From: Desulfobacula sp.
Lineage (GTDB): Bacteria > Desulfobacterota > Desulfobacteria > Desulfobacterales > Desulfobacteraceae
DNA length: 64,000 nucleotides
Assembly (NCBI GenBank): GCA_018645325.1
Contig: JABGOU010000010.1
Location: 25,739 to 89,738, forward strand
Direction of reading: 5' to 3'
A program made the position numbers and the translations under genes. Below the pieces are notes generated by a model. The model saw only the letters and a list, made by a program, of their open reading frames with translations, searched no databases and was not told the origin of the DNA. Positions 8,819-16,574 of this stretch are shown piece by piece. Within the stretch, counting starts at the first letter, position 1. Each line of letters opens with the position of its first letter.

Positions 8819-10120
8819 TTAAACAGGCAATTTTGAAATTTTCAAGGCCAGTTGATTTATTGAATCGTTCCAGGAGATTAAGGCAGGTTTTTTTCTTTGT
8901 AGATTTAATTGTCCTGCCTCAAGCTTTTTTATTAATTCAAGCAAGGAATCAGAGTTATCCAGGTCAAAATAAAACGGGTATTTTTTAGAAATTTCTTTGA
9001 AAACAGGGATGTTGGATGCAAATACTATTTTGTTGTAAGCCATTGCTTCAACAATAGGCAGGCCGAAACCTTCAACAATTGAAGCAAAGATCAAAGATTT
9101 ACAGCTTGAATAGAAATTTCCAAGATCCGAGTCTGATACCCTGTTAAAGAAAAAAAGACATTTATTATAATATGCAGATTTTAAAATCCTTGTCATCGTA
9201 AGTTCACAATCCCAACCAATTTTTCCAACAATGCACAATTGTCCAGTTCCGCCCTGGCTCCAGTATTTTTCAAATACGTCCAGTACAAAGTCATGATTTT
9301 TTCTTGGTTCAATTGTACCGACCATCAAATAAGCATTCTTTTTTTTACTGGAAACATTATGGGTGACGGATTTGGAATCAAAATTACAGCCCAGATGAAA
9401 AAAATCAGAAGGTAATTGTTTGAAATCTTTATAATGTTTATTCAAATGATTAGTAATTTCAGATAATGTGAATTCTGAGTTACAGATAAAACCATTAGCC
9501 GATTTTATGATTTTTGGAAATTTTTTTTTAAAGTTTGCAAGGTGTCTTTCCTCAACAAACTCAGAGTGTGTAAAGGGGAATATATCGTGGAGTAATACAA
9601 TTATCTTAGCACCGCTTTTTTTAGCTTTTCTGACGGCACTTGTAGAGAAGTTTTTTGACCAGAATGCATCTGGTAAAAAGAGTATATCATTTTTTGAAAA
9701 AGAGATTTTTTGATTTTTTAGAAACAATGTGTCAATATATTCCATGATTTTAAAAAGATATTTCAGAATATGCCTGGAAAATAGAATAATTTTTATATGC
9801 ATTGTGACATAATTTTTCTCAGGTATTTCTTTTAAGAGCGTTATATTTTTTCCCCGATTAATAAATTTGAATATAAAATCAACTAAATGCCTTAACTTGG
9901 TGGCCAGAAAAAAAAGAGCGTTTTTAAGATTCAGCGATAATGTTTTTCCATATTCCAATTTATAAAAACTGTTGCTTGATTGAACCACGCCCGTCACTTC
10001 GTCAAATCCGTAATGTTTAAACGTCTTTTTCCGGATGAGAATGTTTCTGACAACCCTTTGGATTCCCGTCCCTGCTTTTGAAAAATATGTATCTGAAAAA
10101 TCAATATACAACTTTGACAT
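8819..10120 (-). CDS. Glycosyltransferase, GT4 family (GT-B fold)
   Basis: This protein of about 433 residues has the C-terminal Glycos_transf_1 layout: GTIEPRKNHDFVLDVFEKYW (acceptor-domain hinge), then IVGKIGWDCE, then IFASIVEGFGLPIVEAMAYN, which contains the E-x7-E nucleotide-sugar motif. The N-terminus, KLYIDFSDTYFSKAGTGIQRVVRN, is like mannosyl/rhamnosyltransferases of O-antigen clusters. The ATG at 10120 is preceded by AAGG at a good distance; a TTG two codons upstream is also possible. It is the last gene of a leftward run of surface-polymer genes. Donor and acceptor sugars cannot be told. Confidence 0.85.
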   Translation of the reverse strand: MSKLYIDFSDTYFSKAGTGIQRVVRNILIRKKTFKHYGFDEVTGVVQSSNSFYKLEYGKTLSLNLKNALFFLATKLRHLVDFIFKFINRGKNITLLKEIPEKNYVTMHIKIILFSRHILKYLFKIMEYIDTLFLKNQKISFSKNDILFLPDAFWSKNFSTSAVRKAKKSGAKIIVLLHDIFPFTHSEFVEERHLANFKKKFPKIIKSANGFICNSEFTLSEITNHLNKHYKDFKQLPSDFFHLGCNFDSKSVTHNVSSKKKNAYLMVGTIEPRKNHDFVLDVFEKYWSQGGTGQLCIVGKIGWDCELTMTRILKSAYYNKCLFFFNRVSDSDLGNFYSSCKSLIFASIVEGFGLPIVEAMAYNKIVFASNIPVFKEISKKYPFYFDLDNSDSLLELIKKLEAGQLNLQRKKPALISWNDSINQLALKISKLPV

Positions 10121-10153
10121 AAACAAACCTTGTATACAAAAAAGGTTAAATAG

Positions 10154-10891
10154 TTAAGGGAATTTTCCATCTCCTGAATAAATAGCCCAAAATGTAGAAA
10201 AAACAGAATACAAAACCACACATACAAGCATAAAAAAACCAATCATAATTCCTTTTAAAGGTATGCCGATTACTGGAAAAACAATAAATACAAATAATTC
10301 ATAATCAGGAAATGAAATAAATGATTTAATATTTTTTTTTAAAAAAAACATTCTATAATTTTGATATAATTTAAGAATTCCCCAAAATTTATTTCCAATA
10401 CTATTTGTATCCGGCATCCTGTCTTTGACTATTAATCCTGCAAGATAACTTATATATGCTTCAAAAATATGCATAACACACATTGATATTATTATGATTG
10501 AAAAAAATTGTCCCTGGCCAAAGGCAAGACAACATAAAATAAAAAGATCTCCTGTAAGGTCAGATAAATGATCAAGGTATCGACCAAATTCAGATGATTT
10601 TTCGGTAAGTCTTGCAACAGGTCCGTCAATACAGTCCAGAGTATAGGCAAAGTAGTAAAAAGAAGCTCCGGCAATGTCAAAAGACCAGTCACCCTTTAAA
10701 AAACTTATCCCTGAAATAATTCTGAAGCAAAATGCAATAATTGAAACTGTATTTGGAGATATTTTTGTATGGTTTACAATCAATACAACTATTCTGTTTG
10801 CTATGGGGAGAACTCCCCATATTGCCCACCAGGTTTTCAACTGCAAGGTATCTTCAACCTGCTCTATGGTATAAAGCTTTGGATTGTCCAA
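10154..10891 (-). CDS. CDP-alcohol phosphatidyltransferase family membrane enzyme
   Basis: This 245-residue integral membrane protein carries the family signature DxxDGxxAR(x8)GxxxDxxxD: Asp86, Asp89-Gly90, Ala93-Arg94, Gly103, Asp107 and Asp111. These enzymes transfer a phospho-alcohol from a CDP-activated donor to a second alcohol. The start is a TTG at 10891 with AGGGGA upstream. Because the preceding gene looks like a CDP-ribitol-type synthase and the neighbours are glycosyltransferases, I infer a role in surface polymer synthesis (moving a polyol phosphate) rather than ordinary phospholipid synthesis. A separate pgsA is at 46.5 kb, which supports a non-housekeeping role. The actual substrate is unknown. 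Confidence 0.8.
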   Translation of the reverse strand: MDNPKLYTIEQVEDTLQLKTWWAIWGVLPIANRIVVLIVNHTKISPNTVSIIAFCFRIISGISFLKGDWSFDIAGASFYYFAYTLDCIDGPVARLTEKSSEFGRYLDHLSDLTGDLFILCCLAFGQGQFFSIIIISMCVMHIFEAYISYLAGLIVKDRMPDTNSIGNKFWGILKLYQNYRMFFLKKNIKSFISFPDYELFVFIVFPVIGIPLKGIMIGFFMLVCVVLYSVFSTFWAIYSGDGKFP

Positions 10892-10911
10892 ATTTATCCC
10901 CTGTTTTACTG

Positions 10912-12270
10912 TTATATTATTTCAAAAACACTTCCAGTTGTCTTCTGCACCATTGCAAATATAATTTTTTTTGCTACATATTCAGGGTTAAGAAGCGTTG
11001 CTAAATTTTCTTTTCCAAAGTTTTTGTACCTTAATGGAGTATTAACCCGGCCCGGGCTTGCTATATTAACTCTGATATTATGATTGATAGCTTCCTCAGC
11101 AAATGCCTGGCAAAAATTAACAAGGGCTGCCTTTGAACTGCAATAAGCTGAATATCCGGCTCTACCCCTTGTGTACGAACTTGAACCCACAAACATAATA
11201 TTTCCGTAATTTTGTTTTTTAAAATAGGGGAACAATGCTTTTACAAAAAGAAAATTTCCTTTAAGATTTACATCATAGATATGATCCCATTCTTCAATGC
11301 TTGTAAATTCAACATTTTTTTTTATAAGATCACCAGCACAATTTACCACATAATCAATTCTTTTTTCATTATCCCAGATTGTTTTAAGCGTATTTGATAT
11401 AGTGTCATAATTTGTAATGTCGAATTCCAAAGATGTTTTTCTGCCAAGAGCATATATTTTTTTTGCATGGGGTTTCAAAAATAGACTCAAGGCTTTCCCG
11501 ATTCCACTGGTACCACCAGCAATTATAATTATCTTATCAAAAAATTGTTCAAGTAAAATCTCGTTTATTTTATCTTCAGTGGTTTGACAACGCAGCTGAA
11601 AAAGTTTGTCTGCAATATGAAGATCAATAGGATGTGTGATTTTCATATTTTGCTTATCTCCCATCACTGTATATACGGGATGTTTCATTTGCATTACAAG
11701 AGCACAATCATCAGTTGCATTTTTAATATTTCTATTTAATGCAGTTTCGTGCGCTTTTTTAATAAGCTGATATTCAAAAGCCTGTGGTGTTTGACCGCGC
11801 CTCAATAGTGAACGATCAGGAATGTTAGAAATAAAGCCGTTTCGATTTATCTGAACAATTGTGTCGGCTGAAGGAATAACTGTGTCAACTGCCTTATGTA
11901 TTTTCACCCAAACAATTAATTCATTAATTGTTTGGGTTGAAATAAACGGCCTGACACCATCGTGGATAAGAACATATTTTGTTTTTTTATCACACCTGTC
12001 TATTCCAATTTTAGATGATTCCTGTCTTGTTGCAGCACCAGCAACCACTCTTGAAACTTTATTTAAAGAATGTTCTCTGACAAATTGCCAGACAAGAGGT
12101 ACAAAATTTTCATTAGCTACAACAATGATTTCTTCTATATTGTTGTTTTTCTGGAATACTTTTATGGTATGAACAAGAATAGGAAGCCCTGAAAGTTTGG
12201 TAAACTGCTTGGGTGTCTTACCCATAAACCGCTCACCTGACCCGGATGCTAATATAATAGCGGAGTTCAA
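10912..12270 (-). CDS. Bifunctional cytidylyltransferase / SDR reductase, CDP-ribitol synthase-like (Bcs1/Acs1 type)
   Basis: The 452-residue protein is a fusion. Residues 1-225 form an IspD/TarI-type cytidylyltransferase (ILASGSGERFMGKTPKQFTK at the CTP-binding loop). Residues 245-452 form a short-chain dehydrogenase with the nucleotide loop IIAGGTSGIGKA, the NCAG motif and the catalytic Ser plus YCSSK. The same domain order is known in Haemophilus influenzae Bcs1/Acs1, which reduces ribulose 5-phosphate and makes CDP-ribitol for capsule. TTG at 12270 is the start, with AGAGG five bases upstream. It sits between a glycosyltransferase and a CDP-alcohol transferase, which fits use of CDP-ribitol or a similar CDP-polyol. 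A plain IspD role in isoprenoid synthesis is less likely but not excluded. Confidence 0.78.
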   Translation of the reverse strand: MNSAIILASGSGERFMGKTPKQFTKLSGLPILVHTIKVFQKNNNIEEIIVVANENFVPLVWQFVREHSLNKVSRVVAGAATRQESSKIGIDRCDKKTKYVLIHDGVRPFISTQTINELIVWVKIHKAVDTVIPSADTIVQINRNGFISNIPDRSLLRRGQTPQAFEYQLIKKAHETALNRNIKNATDDCALVMQMKHPVYTVMGDKQNMKITHPIDLHIADKLFQLRCQTTEDKINEILLEQFFDKIIIIAGGTSGIGKALSLFLKPHAKKIYALGRKTSLEFDITNYDTISNTLKTIWDNEKRIDYVVNCAGDLIKKNVEFTSIEEWDHIYDVNLKGNFLFVKALFPYFKKQNYGNIMFVGSSSYTRGRAGYSAYCSSKAALVNFCQAFAEEAINHNIRVNIASPGRVNTPLRYKNFGKENLATLLNPEYVAKKIIFAMVQKTTGSVFEII

Positions 12271-12286
12271 TAATACCTCTTAGTTA

Positions 12287-13528
12287 TTAATTTTTATTAT
12301 TTAAAGCAGAACGATATGCTTTTATAGTTTCATCGGCGCATTTTTTCCATGAAAATAATTTTGTTCGTTCAATGCCTTTTTTTGAAAGATGATTACGGAG
12401 TTTATTGTTTTTTACAATATCAATCATGGCCTGGCATAATGCATCACCATCTTTTGGATTAATCATTATACCGGCATCACCCACCACCTCGGGCAGAGAA
12501 CTTGTATTAGATGTAATAACCGGTGTTCCGCACTGCATCGCCTCAAGAGGAGGCAGACCAAATCCTTCATATAATGAAGGATAGATAAAAGCAAGAGCAC
12601 CGCTGTAAATTGCACTTAAATATTTATCAGGAATAAACCCTGTGAAAACAATTCGGTTTTTAAGTATTGGGTCGGAAAAAATTTCTTTGTAGAGATGGTC
12701 TGTTTTCCAGCCTCGTTTTCCAGCAATAATAAAATGAATATGCCCCATACCGGGTTCTCTTAGGATTTGTTTGAAGCATCCAAGAGTATATAATAAGTTT
12801 TTTCTCGGTTCAATAGTGGCAAGACTTAGGAAATAGTCTCCTTCTGGAATATTGAATTGCTGAGTTGTGTTTATAATTAGATTATTATCAGTAATAGGAA
12901 AATATAGTTTTTTTGATGCCGCCAGATGGGTTACAAACACCCTGTCTTTTGAAATACCAGAAAACTCGCATATATTTTTTTTTGAACATTCAGATACAGC
13001 AATAACCCAGTCATTTTTAATATCAATACTTTTTACAACATTATGCATACGTTTGGATTGAAAACCAGTGCAGTATTTCGGGAACAGAATCGGAATAATG
13101 TCATGGATTGTGATAAACCTGGTTTGGCTTTTGTTACAAATATTTTTAGGAATAGGAAAATATAATGAATGGAAAATATCGATATCTTCCCGTAAAAATT
13201 TATTCTTGGGCAATTGCAGCAAAAGAGCGGTATAAAGCATGAGTCCATATTTATGTTTGAACCAGGGAGATCCAGTCATTACTCTGTAAAGAAATTTTTC
13301 AAGTTTTGTGTTTTCAAAAATACATTGAATGTGATGATTTTTATTTGAGAAATATTTTTTTGTAAGCTCAATTGAATGCGGCAGTTCCAGAAGGGCGAAA
13401 TAAAGATCTAATTCAGCCCTGTCCAACAGAGCTTTTGATAGGCTTGTCGCAACACGATATAAACCTGTCTTTCCTGTTGGGTCCAGTTGACCTTGCCCTA
13501 TGTTTGAAACTTCAAGTGAGATTTTCAT
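12287..13528 (-). CDS. Glycosyltransferase, GT4 family
   Basis: This protein of about 413 residues has a GT-B fold signature: LATIEPRKNLLYTLGCFKQ at the hinge, IIAGKRGWKTDHLY, IVFTGFIPDKYLSAIYSGAL, and the donor motif YEGFGLPPLEAMQCGTPVIT. The ATG at 13528 overlaps the TGA of the upstream GT9 gene as TGATG, so the two are translationally coupled; an in-frame GTG one codon earlier also exists. The overall pattern matches mannosyltransferases of O-antigen loci, but the sugar cannot be assigned. Confidence 0.87.
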   Translation of the reverse strand: MKISLEVSNIGQGQLDPTGKTGLYRVATSLSKALLDRAELDLYFALLELPHSIELTKKYFSNKNHHIQCIFENTKLEKFLYRVMTGSPWFKHKYGLMLYTALLLQLPKNKFLREDIDIFHSLYFPIPKNICNKSQTRFITIHDIIPILFPKYCTGFQSKRMHNVVKSIDIKNDWVIAVSECSKKNICEFSGISKDRVFVTHLAASKKLYFPITDNNLIINTTQQFNIPEGDYFLSLATIEPRKNLLYTLGCFKQILREPGMGHIHFIIAGKRGWKTDHLYKEIFSDPILKNRIVFTGFIPDKYLSAIYSGALAFIYPSLYEGFGLPPLEAMQCGTPVITSNTSSLPEVVGDAGIMINPKDGDALCQAMIDIVKNNKLRNHLSKKGIERTKLFSWKKCADETIKAYRSALNNKN

Positions 13529-14598
13529 CACAATTTACCTGTCAGGCCAATAATAATATCATCAACTGAAATTTGAGTCATACATGACAGGTTGTTCAAA
13601 CAGGGCGGGGTAGAACCAAACCTTGTACAGGGGCTGCATTTAAGGTTTTTATTGATGACAAGGTGCTTCCGACCTTCTGGCGCCCATTTGGCAGCAATCC
13701 CGGCACCAAACAGAGAAATTGTTGGAACATTGCTCAATACCCCCATATGCAGTATTCCGGAATCAGTACTGATCAATAATTCTGATTTATTAAACAGAGC
13801 CGCTGTTTCAATAATTGAAAGTGCGGAGCATAGATTTATTCCTGCATCTGTTTTACAAAGCTCCATGATTTTTTTGCATTGATTATATTCTTTTGAACCA
13901 CCGATTAAAATTGGTTTGATATTTTTATTTGCTATCCAGTCCATGACTTTTGCCCATTTTTTTTCAGGCCAGAGCCGTTCATCTATTGTTGCACCCGGGA
14001 ATAAACAGATAATTTTTTCTTTTTTGAATGATTTAGGCTGATTGTGAACCTGGGGAATAAAATATGGAAATTTAAAATGAAATGGTTTTTTAAGGTCAAA
14101 CACCATTGAAAAAAGTTCCCAGAATATCTTTGCCTCATAGATATTTTGGCTGTAGGATATGGCTTTGTCATACATTTTCTCACGGCCATTGGTTTTAAAT
14201 CCGGCTTTGATATCTGCAGAGACTATCCTTGTAATAATTGCAGACAAAAAGTGAGATTGCTCCGTATCAAAAACAAGGTCATACTTAGTTTGAAAAACAG
14301 ACAGCATGGATAAAAATTTTTTGTATGAAAAGACCTGATTTAAAAATGTAACGCTGTTAAATACAATTATATTTCTTGGTTCACATAAAATATCAATCTT
14401 TACATGAAATGAGAAGGCAATCTCTTTCAGAATTGGGAGCAGTAAAAGGGCATCTCCCATTCCTCCTGGCCTTATTACCAGAATTTTTTTTATTGGTGTA
14501 TCTTTGGATTTAGATATGGCTGGTTTGGGAAATAATTTTAATAAAATCGGACCAATGATTTGATCAATTTGTTTTATGATTTTGATGGTATTCATCAT
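13528..14598 (-). CDS. Glycosyltransferase family 9 (heptosyltransferase-like)
   Basis: The 356-residue protein begins its domain with ILVIRPGGMGDALLLLPIL, the N-terminal motif of ADP-heptose:LPS heptosyltransferases, and continues with FPGATIDERLWPEKKWAKVM and STDSGILHMGVLSNVPTISL, which are the donor-site motifs of GT9. The C-terminal cysteine-rich segment (CSPCTRFG...CLNNLSC) resembles that seen in many GT9 members. The ATG overlaps the TGA of the UbiA-like gene (ATGA). It may add heptose or another sugar to the polymer or LPS core; the exact acceptor is unknown. Confidence 0.85.
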   Translation of the reverse strand: MMNTIKIIKQIDQIIGPILLKLFPKPAISKSKDTPIKKILVIRPGGMGDALLLLPILKEIAFSFHVKIDILCEPRNIIVFNSVTFLNQVFSYKKFLSMLSVFQTKYDLVFDTEQSHFLSAIITRIVSADIKAGFKTNGREKMYDKAISYSQNIYEAKIFWELFSMVFDLKKPFHFKFPYFIPQVHNQPKSFKKEKIICLFPGATIDERLWPEKKWAKVMDWIANKNIKPILIGGSKEYNQCKKIMELCKTDAGINLCSALSIIETAALFNKSELLISTDSGILHMGVLSNVPTISLFGAGIAAKWAPEGRKHLVINKNLKCSPCTRFGSTPPCLNNLSCMTQISVDDIIIGLTGKL

Positions 14599-15479
14599 GT
14601 ACTATAAATAATAATTGTTAAAAATAAAAGAAAGATTGATGCGGAAAGTAAGAGCTGACTGTCTGAAAAAAGTGTTTTGATTGGATCAGCGGCTTTACCA
14701 AAGTCTGCAAGATAAATAAATCTAAATATGCCATAGGCTGCCGGTATAATGGAGAAAATAACAAATTTGCCATGTTCAACCGCATACAGGGAGTAGACCA
14801 CCAGGGTTACACTTCCGCATGCCCAGAGCATGTTGTTAAGAAAGGTCAAAGAATATCCTGCCTGACTTTGCCGATGAAGCCTTGCTGTCTTTTTCCCAAG
14901 TTCCTTGAGTTCGTTTAACCGCTTGGCAATGGAGATCATCATGGCAATGAAAAAAACAGTTAAAAATAACCAGCTTGATACTGCTACATTACAGACAGCT
15001 CCCCCTGCAAGCACCCTTAATACAAAACCTGTGGCAATAACAAAAATTTCAAAAATTACAATAGATTTAAAGTATAAACTATAACTTAAGGAGAGAAGCA
15101 AATAGGCCAGAAGATAGGTCAAAAATAATGAAGGGAAATGGGAAAAGACCGATATCAATATGATAAGGAAAACCAAGCCTGCTGAAAGAACCAGCGCAGT
15201 TTTTCCAGAAACGGTCCTGGCGCAAAAGGGGCGATTTTGTTTTTCAGGATGAAATTGGTCATTTACTTTATCTACCCAGTCATTAACTATATACCCCAAT
15301 CCTGAAACAAGGCAGAAAACAAAACAACCTAGACCGGTAATAAAGATAGTTTCACTTAAAAGGTTGCCGGAAAAAAACAAAGGCGAAAATAAAAGAAGGT
15401 TTTTGATCCACTGATTTGGCCGAATCAGTTTAATGTGGGTTTTGCAAAATAAGATGATATTAATTTTATTTTCAGCCAT
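14595..15479 (-). CDS. UbiA-family prenyltransferase, decaprenyl-phosphate phosphoribosyltransferase-like
   Basis: This 294-residue, roughly nine-helix membrane protein has the UbiA active-site motif N66-D67-xx-D70-xxx-D74 followed by HPEKQNRPF, and an N-terminus LIRPNQWIKNLLLFSPLFFS that is typical of the DPPR-synthase branch rather than of quinone-forming UbiA. DPPR synthases transfer phosphoribose from PRPP to polyprenyl phosphate, producing a lipid-linked pentose donor. As first gene of this leftward cluster it would provide a pentose-lipid, which fits the putative CDP-ribitol enzyme downstream. Substrate identity is inferred from subfamily resemblance only. Confidence 0.8.
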   Translation of the reverse strand: MAENKINIILFCKTHIKLIRPNQWIKNLLLFSPLFFSGNLLSETIFITGLGCFVFCLVSGLGYIVNDWVDKVNDQFHPEKQNRPFCARTVSGKTALVLSAGLVFLIILISVFSHFPSLFLTYLLAYLLLSLSYSLYFKSIVIFEIFVIATGFVLRVLAGGAVCNVAVSSWLFLTVFFIAMMISIAKRLNELKELGKKTARLHRQSQAGYSLTFLNNMLWACGSVTLVVYSLYAVEHGKFVIFSIIPAAYGIFRFIYLADFGKAADPIKTLFSDSQLLLSASIFLLFLTIIIYST

Positions 15480-15868
15480 TTAGCTAAAATTCCTGATTAT
15501 TTTCAGAAGTCTAAATAGGATAAATGAATATATCACCATATGTATTTAGAACAAAGGTATTATTTGCAAAAATGATTAAAATCATTTTATAAAAATAATA
15601 TCAGAGATATTTTTTTGTTTATGCGACAATTTTTGGTAAAATGTTTCAAAAATTGTTTGTAATTTAATTAGTTTTTTTCAAAAATAAAGCTGCAATTTTT
15701 TAATAGTCTAAAAAAGGTAATCATATCAGAATGTTCCATGTTTTTTAGATTTTTTATTCAGGCTGGCACCTTTTTTGATAAATAAATTTAGTAAATACGA
15801 TCTTAAGTAAAGAATTAAAGTAAGAATTAAAGTAAGAATTAATTAACATTAAAAAATGGAGGTGACGA
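15480..15868. other. AT-rich divergent intergenic region upstream of the pilin
   Basis: These 389 bp separate the leftward polysaccharide genes from the rightward pilin gene. They are very AT-rich with many short T tracts, contain no convincing ORF, and hold a sigma-54-like site (15764-15778). Just before the gene, three near-identical AT-rich copies of a short AAGAATTA-containing unit occur in tandem (about 15803-15843). No riboswitch or RNA gene is recognisable. Confidence 0.6.
15764..15778 (+). promoter_or_regulatory. Sigma-54 (-24/-12) promoter candidate for the pilin genes
   Basis: TGGCAC, five bases, then TTGA matches the -24/-12 consensus TGGCAC-N5-TTGC with one mismatch in the -12 element. 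It lies 91 bp upstream of the pilin ATG. Pilin genes of Geobacter and Myxococcus are transcribed by sigma-54 with PilR, and a PilR-like protein is encoded at 5.8 kb. No experimental start site is known here. Confidence 0.6.
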
Positions 15869-16087
15869 ATGTTGACCTGGCTAAGACAAAGAAGAAATCA
15901 AAAAGGTTTTACCTTGATTGAACTTATGATTGTTATTGCAATTATAGGTATCCTTGCTGCAATTGCTATCCCACAGTTCAGCAGCTACCGGGCAAAGTCC
16001 TATAACTCGGCAGGATTAAGCGATATCAGGAACCTGAGAACCGATCTTGAAGCATACTATGCAGAATGGGATGAATATCCTAATTAA
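15869..16087 (+). CDS. pilA: Short type IV major pilin, PilA-N (Geobacter-like), aromatic-rich
   Basis: The 72-residue prepilin has a 13-residue positively charged leader ending in QKG, then [21 protein letters not shown] with Glu5, the class III prepilin-peptidase site. The predicted mature protein is 59 residues, far shorter than usual pilins of 120-160, and it lacks the C-terminal globular head. It closely resembles the Geobacter sulfurreducens conductive pilin in length and in the [14 protein letters not shown] segment. Aromatics are at mature positions 1, 24, 27, 32, 50, 51, 54 and 57 (8 of 59). A strong GGAGGTGA Shine-Dalgarno precedes the ATG. The missing head appears to be encoded by the next gene. 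Electrical conductivity is a hypothesis, not something sequence proves. Confidence 0.92.
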   Translation: MLTWLRQRRNQKGFTLIELMIVIAIIGILAAIAIPQFSSYRAKSYNSAGLSDIRNLRTDLEAYYAEWDEYPN

Positions 16088-16156
16088 TCAATATGGATAA
16101 TTCAAGAATTCAAAATTTTTAGATTCAAGCTTAATCCAAAATACAGGAGAGATAAA

Positions 16157-16498
16157 ATGACAAAAAATATAATAATAGCTTTAGGTCTTCTCATGATGAT
16201 AGCCTTTACTTCAACTGTTTGGGCAGAAACAGTGACTATTGACGGAAGCAACTCCGGGGGGACAGATCTGGTATTTACCACTTCTCCCAATACAACAATG
16301 AATACTGCAACCACGGCTACTGCGTTTTATATTGCTGCTGCCAGCACCAGAACTACTACAAGTAACGGGATTGAATATGCAATGACATCAGCCAATGGTT
16401 TTATTTACCAGAAGGCTCAAGCAACTGCCGGCGCTTGTACTGCAGCTGGAACTGCCGGTGCTGTACCAAGTGGTTATACAGTAAAAGGCGGAACCTGA
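16157..16498 (+). CDS. Secreted pilin partner, PilA-C-like (split pilin head)
   Basis: This 113-residue protein starts with a Sec signal peptide (residues 1-23, cleavage after VWA) and continues with a short Thr/Ala/Ser-rich beta-type domain. It contains a single Cys near the end (GACTAAG) and ends in VPSGYTVKGGT. It has no prepilin motif. Its position 69 bp after the truncated pilin, its size and its own signal peptide mirror the Geobacter PilA-C (GSU1497-type) arrangement, in which the head of the pilin is a separate chain that joins PilA-N. The many Thr/Ser residues would also suit O-glycosylation. GGAGAG lies just before the ATG, and a strong terminator follows. Assignment is by context and architecture, not by strong motif. 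Confidence 0.7.
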   Translation: MTKNIIIALGLLMMIAFTSTVWAETVTIDGSNSGGTDLVFTTSPNTTMNTATTATAFYIAAASTRTTTSNGIEYAMTSANGFIYQKAQATAGACTAAGTAGAVPSGYTVKGGT

Positions 16499-16530
16499 TC
16501 CAAAACATAAAGAGTTAATTTGCGTTTAAA

Positions 16531-16566
16531 AGCCAGACCCCAAATTCTTGGGGTCTGGCTTTTTAA
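16531..16566 (+). terminator. Rho-independent terminator after the split pilin genes
   Basis: A perfect 13-bp stem (16531-16543 with 16548-16560), a 4-nt loop ATTC and a T run form a strong intrinsic terminator 32 bp after the second pilin gene. It would limit read-through into the GT-C/TPR gene, giving a high level of pilin transcript relative to downstream genes. The stem is symmetrical, with A-rich sequence upstream, so it may work in both directions. Confidence 0.9.
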
Positions 16567-16574
16567 AGGTATGT

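Noticed and set aside
15803-15843. Three short AAGAATTA-type tandem units before pilA as a CRISPR-like array
   Set aside because: The units are about 12 bp, AT-only and without spacers; no cas gene is present. At most they are a promoter-proximal repeat.
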